In this document: positions 23,644 through 37,587 of the stretch, one piece after another
Numbering within the stretch: the first letter of the stretch is position 1
Layout of the letters: each line of letters begins with the position of its first letter
Assembly (NCBI GenBank): GCA_964035795.1
Contig: OZ038322.1
Coordinates: 12,602,038 to 12,666,037, forward strand
Direction: 5' to 3'
Length of the DNA: 64,000 nucleotides
From: Pterobdella sp. o SKG-2022
Lineage: Eukaryota; Annelida; Clitellata; Hirudinida; Piscicolidae
Translations under genes and position numbers: made by a program
Notes under the pieces: generated by a model
Databases searched by the model: none
The model's input: the letters and a program-made list of their open reading frames with translations, nothing else
What the model was told of the DNA's origin: nothing

Positions 23644-23741
23644 CAGATCGAATAGTATAAAAAGTAGTAGATTCGATTCTCTAACCTGTTAGCAAAAACT
23701 TGTGTTATTAAAACTATCTCGAAATTAAATTCTCAGCAATA

Positions 23742-26700
23742 ATGCTGAATTTTAAAAGCGTGTTTGCGGCTCTTTTGTTTTTTGGAGCTTCCTTGACTTT
23801 TTGCCAAAAGTGAAAAAATTTCTTACAATCAAATAAAAATGAGAAAAAATAACAAAATTATTTGATAGATTATTTTATTGAACAAATAAAACCACGACAG
23901 AAACTATGTGGTGACGGGTCCGAAGGTAATGAGGCCTGGCAGTTCTTACGGGATCACCGTCAGTGTGTCCAGGGAACAGAAAATGGAGCATTATAATTTT
24001 TTTGCAAGAATAAGTGATTTTTCCAGAAACATAAGTCTGGTGGAAAATACATATCGTTTGAGAACTGGTGAAAATTTTTTAATAAATTGAAAATACACGT
24101 TTGAATAAAACTATTTTCAGATTAATAATATTTTTTAAATTGTAAAAAGACAAAATTGGTTTTTCGATATCTATTTCAATTGAGCACTAATATTTTCGGT
24201 TTTCAATGTATACCAGCTAACTAATCTAACATTTTTTCCATTAATTTATCAAATGACTAAAATCTGATAAAAATATTTTTGATCAAATGTAACTGAAACC
24301 TTATTGAACACCTTCTCAGGTGAAAGTCAAGAAATAAACTTGAACGTGAGATTTGAAGATTTTATATGTTGTATTAATTTTTCATTTTTTAATTCAACTG
24401 GAACAGATACCAAAAGACGTTCCCAGTGGAAGCTACCTTTTCCAAGCCGAAGCAAGCGGTGGTGTGGTTTTTACTGAAAGCCACCCTGTAATTGTGCGTA
24501 GGAAAGTCCACTCGATTGTTATACAGACCGATAAACGCCTTTATAAGCCAGGACAAGCATGTGAGTGATAATGTATTCCATAAACTAATAAGATAACATC
24601 AAATTTTTTTATAATATAAAATTATTTGAATAACTGAAGGTCATTTTAGAGTGGTAGCTTTTGATCCCGATTTGAAGCCTTTTAAAGACAACCTCACCAT
24701 TACTATTTATGTGAGAAAAATTGAGATTGAACATATTGAAATTATCATTAATCATTAAGTTTTGATAGATAATGTAAAATTGGTTGTTAATTTATTTCTA
24801 AAAATTTTTTGTAGGACAGCGAAAATAACAAAATAGTCGAAATGGTGGACAGACATAACGATTACGGTTAGAATATAAACTGTTATTAGATTAAAAGCAC
24901 TGATCAAACTTACAAGCAATTCAAAACTAAGTTTCAACATAATTCACTTTAAAATAAAAATATTTCTGGTTTAAAAAAATTAATAATTGTTCCTATATTT
25001 TTTTGTTTTTTTTTTGTTCAGATATAATGGTCTAAGCTTTCAAAAAGCAAATTTAATAAACTAAAAAATTAATTAAAACAAATAGGGTTTTGATGAACAA
25101 ATAAACTCCTTTTATGTTGAGTTCTACAAATTCAGTAATTTTCACTAAGAATATCGTTCTCTGTCATTTACAAAAAGTGCCATTGTTGGTACAAGAATTT
25201 TCCTTCTTTTTCATTTCATTCACCTCATTTTTTACGAGTTATTTTATCCGTATTTTATGTTTTGTTTAATTCTACCATCTTATGAATATTTTTTTCAACC
25301 CTATTTGTTTCTCAATCTTGTCATTATTCAGTCTCTATGTTTTTTACAACTTTTTCTCAACCAATCTTTCTTTGCTGTTGTTATACTTCGAAATAAAATA
25401 AGCATTTTAGCAATGAAACTTAATGGCTAAATTACTTGTTTTTCTTAGAAATTATGAAGTTTGCGTTCTAACACCGAATATAATTTAAAGTTTGCCTAAA
25501 ACTTATAATTTCTGAAAATTTCTAAAATTTTGCAAAAAACTTATAAAATAGTCGATTGATAATTTGTATATCATTTCAAAAGGAGTAATAACAAGCAGCT
25601 TGGACCTGTCAAGTCTGACTCCTTTGGGAAAATGGAACATCAAAGCTGTATCCAAGGTTCATACATTAAAAGATTGCCGTTAAGCTACCTTTGATTTATG
25701 TAATATACTTTATTCTAATTTTCTCTAAACTTTTCAGTTTGCAAGTGCAGTGACTATTTTTGAAGTGGCAGAATATGGTGAGTTCTATACGATTTTATAC
25801 CTCTTGCTGATAGAACCTTTAATAAGCAAAACTCATCACTGAAGTATACTTTCATTACGTTTTATGTCAAGCTAAATTAATCTTGGATTTCTTCTATTGC
25901 ATATAGTGATGTGGATTTGTGAATAAACTATCCAAACTGTTTAAACAACACCAAAAATAATTGCTAACCCACTCAGTTTTGCCAAAATTTGAAGTCGAAG
26001 TTTATACACCAAAAAATTTTTTCATCAATCAAATCAACCCTTCACTTCAAGAAGATCTCAAAGTTTCCATTGTCGCAAAGTGAACATATTAGCTCTACAA
26101 AAAACATCTAAAATTTAACCTCGTATTTATCACTCTAGATACACTTATGGGAAAGCTGTTACTGGCATAGTTAATGTAGTTGTGAAGTTGAACTTTTATT
26201 ATTGGTATTTGAAAGAACCTCAACCACAAGTTTCTAAACTACTGCAGGTATATAAAAAAATTGAAGTTTCGTAATTTTGATACCCATAATATTAATGAAG
26301 ACGAAAACCTTTTATAGTGAAAAAGTTAAAAATTTCAATAAAGAAACATATGCATTTTGAAAATTATTTTATGCATTTCAATGACTCTAAATTAAATTTG
26401 ATTCAAGTTGAAAAACGGAAAAGCAGATTTCACTTTGACGGTGAAAGAGCTCGATAGTTTGTTGCCTTCCTCATGGACTTATAGAAGCCTTGCATATAGA
26501 ACTTTCATTGTGGAAGCAAATGTTACCGAAACACTTACTGGAATTGTTTTAAGTGGAAATAACTTATTCACTTGTTTATACGAACGTTTAAGGTTATCAT
26601 TTTCACCTGGTCTAGCCAGTAACTTCAAGCCCGGTCTAACCTATAAGGCCCAAGTGAGTTGAATCTATTAACGATTTCAAGATTATTATTTAAACTTAAA

Positions 26701-29700
26701 AAAAATACTGCGTTTATCTCAGGTGAGTCTCAAAAATTCAGATCAAACTCCAACCAGTTTAGCAGATCTTAAAGACAGTTCAGGAAACTTTCGTACAGTG
26801 GAGGTTATCGTTACATACACAAAAAAGATTTCTTCAAATGAAACTACAACTACACCTGCTTATCAAATCTTTTACCCTTCGTATCATGATATTGTCACTG
26901 AATCAAAAAGCTTCAACGCAACCTTAGATTCAAACGGAGATGCCTATTTTGAAATCGATACAGATGATAGAATGCAGTCTATGAACATTGAAGCTAAATA
27001 TTTTGACGAAATCGCTGGTAAGATTGCATGGGCTTACAAATATCTTACAAAATTCCAAACAAGAGATAATGGAGGAATACAATTAACTATAAAAAACTCT
27101 AAATATGCCATCAAAGTGATTTTTCATCAAAAATTCTAACTATTCAATAAACTGTTTATTAGATAGTAATTTTTAAATTGAAAATAAAATGCGTTTTCAA
27201 AAATTTCAGCCGAGTTCCAATGTAAACTTCAACGTTCAAACTGTGACCCCGGTTGATAAAATATATTTTCAGGTAAAAAACATCTCCATTAAGTTTCAAA
27301 AATTCTAACATACGCTCAAGTTTTCTAAATTACAACAGATAGTTGCAAAAGAATTGGTAGTTTTGGCGAGAACATTTTACCCAAAACCCTCAACAAAGTC
27401 ATATGATTTCCTAATTGAGTTCACTGAATTATTGACCTTGCGCATTGCTCCACAAGCCAAATTCATAGCGTGGTATGTAACAGAGAAAGGAGAGCTAATT
27501 GCAGACAGCATTGCTGTCAACGTTCAAGACTATTTCATTAATAAGGTGGCTTGTTTTGACACCTTACTGGTCCTTGTTGAATAACTACAATGAATATTTT
27601 CATTTATAAGGTTTCTTTGAGCTTCAACAGAAACATCACGGAGCCTGGTGACAAATCGGTTGTCATGGATGTTTCCACTTCCAAAGACTCATATGTGGGT
27701 CTGTTGGGAGTCGACCAGTCCGTCTTATTACTCCACTCTGGAAACGATATTTCGCAAGAAGTGGTGTGTTTTAGCTACATTTTCTAAAAAAAACGTTACA
27801 AATATCTTCAAATAAGACCAATTCATGATACCCAGGTGAGCAAAGAACTTATGGGCTATACAGGTTCTAACGGTGGTTATTGGCCTCCTGTGGCATGTTT
27901 TCAATGTTTTATGCGTTGGCCAATTTACATCGGAGGAACAGATACGTTCACCCTGTTAAATGTAATAATTATAAAATACTGAATCAATTTCTATCTAAAT
28001 AAAACTATTAAAACTAAAACCGTTGAAAACTAAAAATATTATTGCTGACAGAATGCTGGTGTATTCGTCTTGACTAACTTTTTCGTCAAGCAAACATATT
28101 ATTATTACCCAGGTGAAAGCTAACAAATTTTGTTCACATGATTTTTACATATAATATGATTCAAAACTAAATTTTATTTTAATTTATTGTTTTAGTTCAT
28201 CGTAGGGAGGGAGGTGTTGAGGAGGATGTAATGGTAGCAGCAGCACCTGTAGGACCTGAGAGTGGAGCTTCAACACCTTCTGGTGAGAACAAGGCAAACA
28301 CCATAACTGTGAGAAAAGATTTTCCTGAAACTTTCATTTGGACAGATATGATGTCCAAGTATGAAACTATTTTGAAAGCTAATATACGGAAAGCTTTGTT
28401 ATTGAAGCATTTTTTTAAAAAATTGATAAACAGCTTTTGAAATAATATATCCATAACAAAGGAGTATTTTTTACAAAAAACCTACTTGATTATAATTTTA
28501 TTTAGATTCGATATAATTATAAGCTATTTTAATGTAATATTTTCATTTCCCTAGTGATCAAGGCAAAGTTGAATTGAAAGTAAAAGTTCCTGACACCATA
28601 ACATCCTGGGTTGCCACTGGATTTTCTGTTAATCAAGATCTAGGATTAGGAGTTTCTAAGGATCCAGCTAAGGTTTTGAGCATTTTTTATACGATTTTAA
28701 ATTCATTTATTTTTCATACATTTTTTTTCTGAACCAAACTGAATTTTTAATTCAAATTATTTTCAATCTTTTAACAGCTTACTGTGATAAAGCCATTTTT
28801 CGTTTCATTGAACTTGCCGTATTCTATCGTGAGAGGTGAGGAATTCGCGTTACAAGTGAACGTCAACAACTACTATGGACAGGATTTGGAGGTTTTATAC
28901 TCTAATTCACTTTTAAGCTATTGAATGGGAAACAATAATGTAATAGTCGAAAGAAAGATTAGGAAATGTTATATATGTTAAAGAATAAAACTTCTTGATT
29001 AAGCTAATAACCATTGAGCCAAATTTTGATTTTTTTTCAAGATTTTTTACTAAAAATATAATTTAGTACTAGAAAAATTATAAATCAATGTTTTTTGAAA
29101 TTCCAGGCTGAAGTTATACTAGCTTCTTCCCAATACTTTCAAGTGATCAAATGTGATACGAAACAAACAGTAAATGCTGCCGTCAATAAAACAGTCAATG
29201 TAACAACATATTTTTAAAATAATTAAATACATGTTTCAAGAAACAATTTAAAACATCTGTAAATTTGATTATAAAAATGTTTTCAATATTAGTTCGATAT
29301 ATTTCTAATAAATTCAATAATAAAACAACAACTGTTACAGGTGCCAAACGATGATGCAAGGGCAGTGTATTTTTGGATCAAAGCAACATCACTTGGGCAA
29401 ATACCCATCAAAGTGACAGCATTTGCGGGGTTAGCTTCAGATGCCGTCATAGTCAAGCTCCTTGTTAAGGTGTGTTCCATTGCGGTATTAATCATTCATA
29501 AAATGTACTAAATTTAATATATTTGAAATCATTAATGAACCACCAGGCTGAAGGCCAACCTCAGTCTTACAGTTCCTCTGATCTGATCAAACTCGACAAA
29601 GGGGACTCATACAGCAAACAATTCCAAGTGACATTCCCACCTACTGGACTTGTGCCTGATACAAAACATCTGGAAATAACTCTCATAGGTTTTGAAACGT

Positions 29701-32700
29701 TATTTTGTAATCAAAGTCATCGAAACATTACCACTGCTTCTTATAATGTGATTTTCTTATCATATCAGGCGATGTCATTGGATCCTCTTTGAATGGAATT
29801 GAAGACTTGTTGAAAATGCCTTATGGCTGTGGAGAACAAAATCTTTTGAGCTTTGCACCTGACGTGTACATTGTGAATTACCTAACAGTTTCTGAACAAT
29901 TAACGCAAGCTATAAAAGACAAAGCAAACAAATTTATCCTTGCAGGTTAAATGAATGAAGTTCAACTAATTTGATGATCTTATTTAAGCACCAGTATGTT
30001 GTTGTTTCAATCCAAAACTTACCTTCATTTAATTAATTCCTGTATTACTGGAATATGTGTCTAAGTCCCTAATGAAGACTCTTCAAGAGTTTATATTATG
30101 GAAATGTATATTTAATTACCTCTACCATCACTTTTCCCGAATTTGTGCCTTTTTTGGTATGCTTTTTTTAGCAATTAAGGATTCAAATTGAAGACTGATC
30201 TTTTAAATTAACATCGTTTATCTTTGCAAAAGCATTTGAGTTTTTTTTATGTGGTTTGAATAATTTTTCGAAAAGACGTGCACCTTATACTACCCAACCC
30301 ATCAGTACCTATCAAGTTTAAAATCATCAGAGTGACTTGTTGGGCTGTTCTGTTTCATGACCTGAATACGTTTACGCTAATTTTTTGCAAAATTTTGTTT
30401 TCTGAAACCTGTCAATCATGAATTCATTTTATTGAAATATCAGAAATTTATCACTTCAGTCTTGACTTAAGCTTTTTTTAAAGTTTCGTAAATGTTCCAT
30501 GGCTGTAGGGCTCTTGAAAGATCAGAGAAATCATAGATTCAATTTTTTTTCAAAGAACTAGGTTTTAACTAAGCATATGAGTTTTTTTAGAGTTAGGTTT
30601 TTTTCAAACTCAATGAAAAAATTTTTCAGCCTTTTTTTTTGAAATTTTGTATAAATTCATTTTCAAAAAAAAAGATAATGGTCTCTTCTCATATCCTTAT
30701 ATTCTCATTTGGACATGGGTCTAAAGTATTGAAGTTAACATCAAAAACAAAATTAAAAACGTATATTCTCAGGATATCAACGGCAACTAACATACCAACG
30801 ATCCGACGGGTCCTTCAGTGCTTTTGGAAGCGGTGATGTAGCTGGGAGCACGTGGTATGTGTGAAGATCTCACTTTATAGTTGAAAATATCAATTTAATT
30901 AATTAGTTAAATAATAATATTCTGTTTTCAGGTTGAGTGCTTTCACCATTAAATGTTTCCATCAAGCTAAAGACTTCATTCCTGTTGAAGACTCCAAAAT
31001 AGCCAAAACTCTCAACTGGATCATGGACAACCAACTGCCTAATGGCACCTTTGCTGAGCCTTTCGGGGGAAGAGTCATTCACACTAATATGCAAGTATGT
31101 GTATTCTATATAGCAAAATATTAGTAGTAATTAAATATTTTTAATCATCATTCTCAGGGTGGATCCGGGTCCGGCATTGCTATGACAGCATATGTACTCA
31201 TCTCTCTCCTTGAGAACCGGGGAAACAAATATGTTAGTTAGAGTTATGTATATTTTCATGTCTTATTTGTGATATTTGTTTCAAAATATTATTTTATCTA
31301 GAAATAATTTTTTATCTACATATAAAAGTTTTCTGGAAAAGAAACTTTTGACAAATTTGAGTGTCGTATTTTACACTATGTTCAAAAACCATAAATTTCA
31401 GGTAAGCAATACTACGTTTCAAGAAAGTATTGGTAAAACCATACATTTACTTGAAAATGCTTACACAAACTATACAACTGATCCGTACGTGCTTGCTATC
31501 ATTTCCTATGCTTTTTACAAAGCTAATAGTTCTCATCTTGGTTCTGTGCTAACTTTGTTGGACAGCCTTGCAATGTACAAAGGTTAAATATTTAATATCC
31601 ATCAGTTCTGTTTGAAATTCATTCAAAAATATTAATATGTGGTTATTTCAATATTCAAATATAAATACAGACGGCATGAAATACTGGAAGAGCAAGCCGG
31701 ATGAAGACACAGGCAAGTGGACGTCTCCATATGGAAAACCCAAAACATATGACGTCGAACTGGCTTCGTACGTGTTGCTAGTATATGCTGAAAAAAAAGA
31801 CCTTACTGAAGCATTGCCCATCGCTAAGTGGCTTTTAAGCCAAAGAAATGCGCAAGGAGGGTTCGCATCAACACAGGTTTAACACGAAACTTTTTGCGTA
31901 AAGAGAAAATTTCATTTGATAAAAAAACACTTTGAAATATGAAATGTTGATTCTAATTTGAAAATAAACACTGCTATTATTTTTTCTATAATGAGTTTCA
32001 TATACAGGACACAGTGCTGGGTCTGGAAGCGATAGCTTCATTCGCTGTTTTGGTCACTCATAATTCTTCTGAAGCAGGAGTCAGTGTCACTTTGTTGGAT
32101 GTCTTGGGTAGTGCTTTACATACATTTGACACTGTGACTAAGGCAAATGCATTCCTTTTGCAATCTTTCCAAGTAAGTACAAGTTATTACCGGGTTTTTC
32201 AAACAGTTATGTTGGTGTTATACTCACAGTTGCCAAGTAACACAACGAATTTGACTGTTGAAGCCACGGGTGAAGGCGTGGCTCTGGTGCAACTGATAGT
32301 CAGTTACAATGTTGTAACAAAAGATGAATCAAAATATCTCAGTCTAGAATTGAGTACTAAAAAAGAAAGAGAAGTTTTGATACTCAATGTATTGACAAGG
32401 TTATTAAAAGTTAAATTAAAAACTAGTATAATTTAAATGCTCTTTCAACTTACTATGTTCCAACAGTTGGAGTGGAAAGGAAGTAACAGGAATGATGATA
32501 GCAGAAATAAATATTTTGACTGGTTATAGCCTCATCGAAGAAGAAATTCTAAAACGTCAGATTGGATACATATTGAAAAAAGTTGAAAAATCATTCAACA
32601 AGATTGTTCTTTATCTTGACGAGGTTATTATTTAGTTATTTCTATAGTAAAGGGTTGAAAACTATTAGGACTTCTGTTTTTATGCAGCTGACGAACAAAA

Positions 32701-32926
32701 CACTGAGTTTCGACGTGAAAATGCAAGAGATCATGAAAGTAACCAACGTGAAACCGGCTATGGTCAAAGTCTATCGTTACTACGATCCTGGTAAACTTTA
32801 TCACTATTTCAATATTTCATTAATGCAACTATTTCTAAATCTTTTTCAGACACTGTTGTTTCGGCTTTTTACTCATCCGAAGGGAATCAAACCTGGGAAG
32901 GATCTTGTCCTCTCTGCTGCCCTTAA
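23742..32926 (+). CDS. Thioester-containing protein (TEP/CD109-type), complete
   Basis: This is a secreted complement-like macroglobulin that can bind targets covalently through its thioester. The hand-built model has 34 exons and 1475 codons, in frame across every junction. The start is the ATG of a signal peptide ([20 protein letters not shown]). MG domains follow ([13 protein letters not shown], then [11 protein letters not shown] in MG2, [16 protein letters not shown]). An MG6/bait region has an Ala/Gly/Pro-rich stretch at 28230-28290. Then come [10 protein letters not shown], the thioester exon with [15 protein letters not shown] (GCGEQ at 29825-29839), the downstream catalytic-type histidine in [11 protein letters not shown] (codon 31080-31082), the alpha-alpha barrel repeats and MG8. 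The protein ends in the cysteine cluster CPLCCP, like the C-terminal Cys signature of insect TEPs, with no hydrophobic anchor. The exon 15 end is ambiguous (27760 or 27763). AATAAA at 33149-33154 could serve as polyA signal. Confidence 0.95.
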
Positions 32927-34902
32927 TTGATGGTTCAGCCGCTTTTAGTTTTGAATTCAAAACTTTTGAACGATATTCGTTCACCTAGATAGATACTCAA
33001 TTATGTTTTAGGTGGAAAATATTTTCAATGAAAAACTTCCACGTTTTAGATAAGCTCCTACTAGATTTTTGATAAACATTTAGTTTCGTATATAACCATA
33101 TATGATCACATTAATTTTATTCATGTGTTTTAGTAACCTTAGCTATATAATAAAATATGCCTCCGAAATTCATCGATTTAACTTTAAATATATCACTCTA
33201 TGTTCGTCATTTCCACGACTTGATAAAATACTGAAGTTTGGATAATCATTCACTGAAGCGTTTGCAAATGTGTTCAACCCCTTTTTTCTGTTGGTTGGTA
33301 ACTATAAGACAGATTTGAGGTTTTTGAGTTTTTCTTTGAAAATACTTCATTCGAGTTAAGCTACTAAGTTTTCTATCAATGTAGCAAAGTATAATGAATT
33401 AATATTTTGACAAGTTTTACCCACATCTCATCAAAGACCACTCGCCAATGAGTGTGTAATCCAGCAGTAAGAAGCAAGCAACATGTTTTTTCTATTAATG
33501 GTTTACAATAATCTAGTTATCACATTTCCTGACACAAGTGAAACAGAAAAACTTGTAGAAAATTTTGACAATTCATTTTACGTCGATTTATTAATAAACT
33601 CATTAAGCAAAAAACAGCTATAATTTTCGATAAATTTAGCCTTATCATTAAAAATTAGCGAAAATTTCGCAGTAATCGACGTGAAAAAATTGTCAAATAT
33701 TACTTATGAGTAAACTTAAGATTTTTCTTGAAAGTAGAAATTTTTATTTTTTTTGGATAATTGATAAACGATGATCCTTGGCTCAAAGTTTTATGTTTTT
33801 GAATATCAATCGTATTTGTTTCATTATATTAGCAAGGTTTCCAAAAATAAAATAATTCAGACTATCTTAGAAATTTGACGGAGGAATAATTATAAATGAA
33901 TCAAGGTCGAAAAAGAACATAGTGCTTTTTAGGTTTTGCTTACTTACGTTACCACATGATCTTGAAAACGGTGAGCAACAAAAGACATACTAGAAGAAGA
34001 GTTGTAGAGCTTTAACTATAAGAGTGTAGCCATTCTTAGACGTAGGTAGGCTGGAATGTTATGTCGCATGATGTGATGTTATATTATGCCAAAGTTGATT
34101 GAGCCACTTTCAAATGGCACTGTTTAAAGTTAATGTATTTTAAAAAGAAGGTAAAAAATGAAAAAGTTCATGGAATAAAGAGAAATAAAAAAAAGTGCTC
34201 AAGTTGACTGGTGATCTGAACAAGTCATTTAATTATAATATCAAGGGGTTTTTTTGTTTTTTAATAATGTTATGTGTAAAACTCGAGCTCAGTTACAGGC
34301 TTATTTTTTCATTAATAAGATTTAGATCATAATATTTATTTAAAGTTCAAAAATTTGAAATTTTGAACGATTTGATTAAATAAAAATTCATTTCTGTTCA
34401 TTATTTATTTGTACATTAGTAGATGTCACTCATTAAAATAATTAAGCTAAAAGTTAGCATTGCTCATCAACATTTTTTACAAAAAATAGCTTTTTTTGTA
34501 TATAACTTAAAAAACTAAAATCATAATTAATTAGTTTATGGTTAGTTGTCTATTATGCTTGGCATAAAAAGTCGCTTCTCATGAGTGAACAATAATGTTT
34601 ATCTTTATACCGTTCTGTATCAAACAAGTGCTAAAATCTGTCAATGTATATAAAAATCGACCTAGATTTTTTTAACTTATTAATCTAAGCCAATCAGGTT
34701 AATAGATTATTTAATATCGAAGTCCAATAATGTTCAGAAACAAACTTTCATTGTGAGCGTATCTATGAAATGTCTCATGAAGTATAAACAAATTTAATTT
34801 TTAATATATCAAAAAAGAATAGCACTAGTAGTCAATTTTGATGTTTTACCTCTAGATCAAAACAAAAATAAAAAAAGTTTTTAAATGATATAAACTTTAA
34901 AT
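32927..34902. other. Intergenic spacer with foldback copy B
   Basis: This lies between the 3' ends of the TEP gene (+) and the UBAN gene (-). No coding potential was recognised. It holds the foldback element at 33563-33697 and otherwise AT-rich sequence. Confidence 0.6.
33563..33697. repeat. Foldback MITE-like element, copy B
   Basis: The outer arms begin TTTTGACAATT at 33563 and end AATTGTCAAA at 33697. They also share CGTCGATT/AATCGACG. The interior at 33607-33633 (AACAGCTATAATTTTCGATA) is nearly identical to copy A at 22.5 kb, while its second inner arm has decayed. Same family, older or more diverged copy. Confidence 0.75.
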
Positions 34903-37587
34903 TTAGTTTTCATATGGGCGAGGAGGAGCCAGATTTGAGATCCGATGCAGTAGACTCAACTGTGAATCAGAGATTTCTACAGTTGAAAATTCTCATAATT
35001 ACAAAATTTATCAAAAAATTTTTTTTTAATAATTTAATCTGACTCATGCTAGCATGGAAACAGGCGAGTTAATAATAATATAAACATTGTTACCTATAAT
35101 ATAACTTTATAATCATATATAAATTTTACCATTTCTTCAGCTTTTTCTAATTTTTTTTCCACATCATATAATCTACCCATAGCGGCTTCTCTATCGGCTC
35201 TCTCCCGCTCGAAGTCCTCTTTGTAGGACTCGGCTTGTAGTTTGTATAGGTTGGTGCTGCCTTCATCATCAAGCAGTTCTAAATATTTGCTTTTCCATTT
35301 TTCCACCTCACTGTGCAATCTTTCGTTCTCCTTTTTCATCTTGACAATTGTTTTCATATTTGTATTGAGAGAATATTTATATGAAATTTTACTAATAAAA
35401 TAATTGAAGAACTGAATGGTAAGAATTTTATTAAAGAAATTAAAAATAAGAAGAAAATCTTTTTTAAGATATTTTTTTCAAAATAAATTTTTGTATTTAT
35501 ATATATAAAGGCATGGAAGGCTTTTTCATTTATATAGTGCAGCTTATTAAAAAGCAGGAAATTCTTAACTTTTTAATAACTTTTGAACAAAAAACTATTT
35601 TTCTATTAAGTTATATCTACTGAAAAAATTTGAAAGATGAATAATTTCACATAAGTATAACATCTAAAGTAATTATACTTTTCAACTTATTCAACTTCTT
35701 TCCCAAATCGCAGATGAATTATTTGCTCAAAACAAACCGCGAATTTTTATTTGAGCTAAATCTATTCTTTTTCTATTTAAATTTAATTCAAAAGAAACAA
35801 ATTATTTTCAAATAGCTTTTCACTTTTAAAGCCTCGATATGGCATTAAAGCAACCAGAAATATGGCAGTTTTGAGACATTCCCTCCCAAACACGAAGAAT
35901 GGCAGTTGGGAGATTTTTAATGCACTAACTTAGCTTCTCTTTTTTTTTCAAACCGTTATTGTCAGATAGAACCTGAGATTTCAATTTGATTAAAATCTGA
36001 TTTCCTGGATTACTACTCAAAAATACTGATTTTTGTTGCAAAAACATTATTTTACTTGCTTCAATACATTATCTTGTTGGAATACAAACTTGTTGCCATA
36101 AATTTGTTAATAATTTAAAACATTTTTAATACTTCGCATTGCTCTGATGTCTTGCCCGATTCGCCAAAGCCGTTTGTTCTTTTTCATCTATTTTTTATTC
36201 TCAAAATCCATAAATATTTATGAAAATATTAATTTGTTCTAGCTTCATGGCAACTTTTCTGTTGTTCCAGCCCTTCTATCTATAACCTTTTTTTGACGAT
36301 TGCCTTGATATTCGATATTTTTACATGAAAGTAAGTTCCAATGAAGAATGTTTTTGATTACTTACACTAAAAACATTTTAATAATTTACTTTTATCAATT
36401 ATTTAAATGATGGGCGAATTATTTTGAGAAGATTTTTTATCCGTGAGTTTTGACAAACTACCAAAATATACTGACGTTATTTAAAATCAAATTATTCATT
36501 TCCATAAGCCTTTTAATGATATAATATAACAAAGAAAATCAAGTTTACAGTCACATATTCTAATATTATGAGTGCATGACTTTTTATTAATCCTACTATC
36601 ACATAATGTATGTACAAATGACTGGATTGACCATTTGAAAATTAATATTGAAAACATGAATGTCACAAAAGAACAACATGGTACCACATGGAATATAAAT
36701 AAAACTAGGACTACCTGTCTGAACGTTTCCACATTGAGATAAGTAGGTTGAGAATCATCTTCGTCAAAGTTCTTTTGCTTGTTGTAGGCATATCCATAAA
36801 ATAGCTTATCGTTATTTTTTAGATTTTTTCGAGTGATTGTTTGTTCAGTCATTTTGATTCTTGCTCGTTGATTGCTTGTTGATGAATGAGAAAGTAGTTT
36901 TTCGAAATAGGAATTTTCCAAAAGCTGTAACGGTACCAAGTTTGAATTCCTATCAACGTTATGCTTTTGTTTCTGATAAGATTGATTTTGAATGGATTGT
37001 TGAAAAAATGATTCAGCAGCATCTTGACATGATGAACTCTGTAATTGAGTTGGAATGAATTTCTGTTGCTTCTGTCCATAAATCTGTTTCAACTGTTGAT
37101 AGACATTGTGATTTTTGTTTTGATATTCGTCAAGTTCCTTTTTACGTTGTTTTGAATGATTAACCGTTATTTCAGCGTTCGCTATTTCTTCTAATTCAGC
37201 AGACCCTAAAAAACTTACTGCACTGGAATCTGCAATCAGGTCTACAGGTTTGTCAAAAGCATTCAACACAGTATGAGGGTATGCTTTGCTCGTGTTAAAG
37301 TACACTCCAGTTTCTTCATTCTCAGCACTGTCTAATTGTTTGCCTTCTTCTTTAGGTTCATTATTACTTGAGTTTTCATTGGAGTTACTTTCATTTATAT
37401 CGTCAAAGTTGTCCAAGTTGGTATCGAGCTGAGGCATCGTGATATCGCCAGCAATGTCTGCTTTCTTGAGTACGTCGTTGTCTAGAGTATTTGATGTATC
37501 TTTTCTTTTGCTTTTTTCTGTATTTGGAGAACAAGTATTTGAATTCTTAACTTCTTTTTTCTTCATACTCTTTGACTTCCTATTCAT
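34903..37587 (-). CDS. UBAN-type ubiquitin-binding coiled-coil protein (NEMO/optineurin/ABIN-like)
   Basis: Three exons (36715-37587, 35130-35339, 34903-34959), each a multiple of three, join into 379 aa. The N-terminal 291 residues are low-complexity: basic at the start (RKSKSMKKKEVK), then Asp/Asn/Ser/Glu-rich, then Gln-rich, with no domain I recognise. The second exon is a strong coiled coil. It contains YKEDFERERADREAAMGRL, which matches the UBAN core (DFxxERxxRE) that binds linear or Lys63-linked ubiquitin in NEMO, optineurin and ABIN/TNIP. The last exon adds 18 residues (LSLLHRISNLAPPRPYEN), with no zinc finger visible. The role is probably an adaptor in NF-kB or autophagy signalling, by analogy. 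Which family member it represents cannot be settled here, and extra exons in the long intron 35340-36714 are possible. Confidence 0.7.

Larger units (their letters stand above)
21074..23741. other. Repeat-rich spacer upstream of TEP2
   Basis: No gene was recognised. The stretch holds two foldback elements (21741-21864 and about 22471-22655), described separately. It ends in the likely promoter of the TEP gene at 23742. The remainder is AT-rich without open frames of note. Confidence 0.6.
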
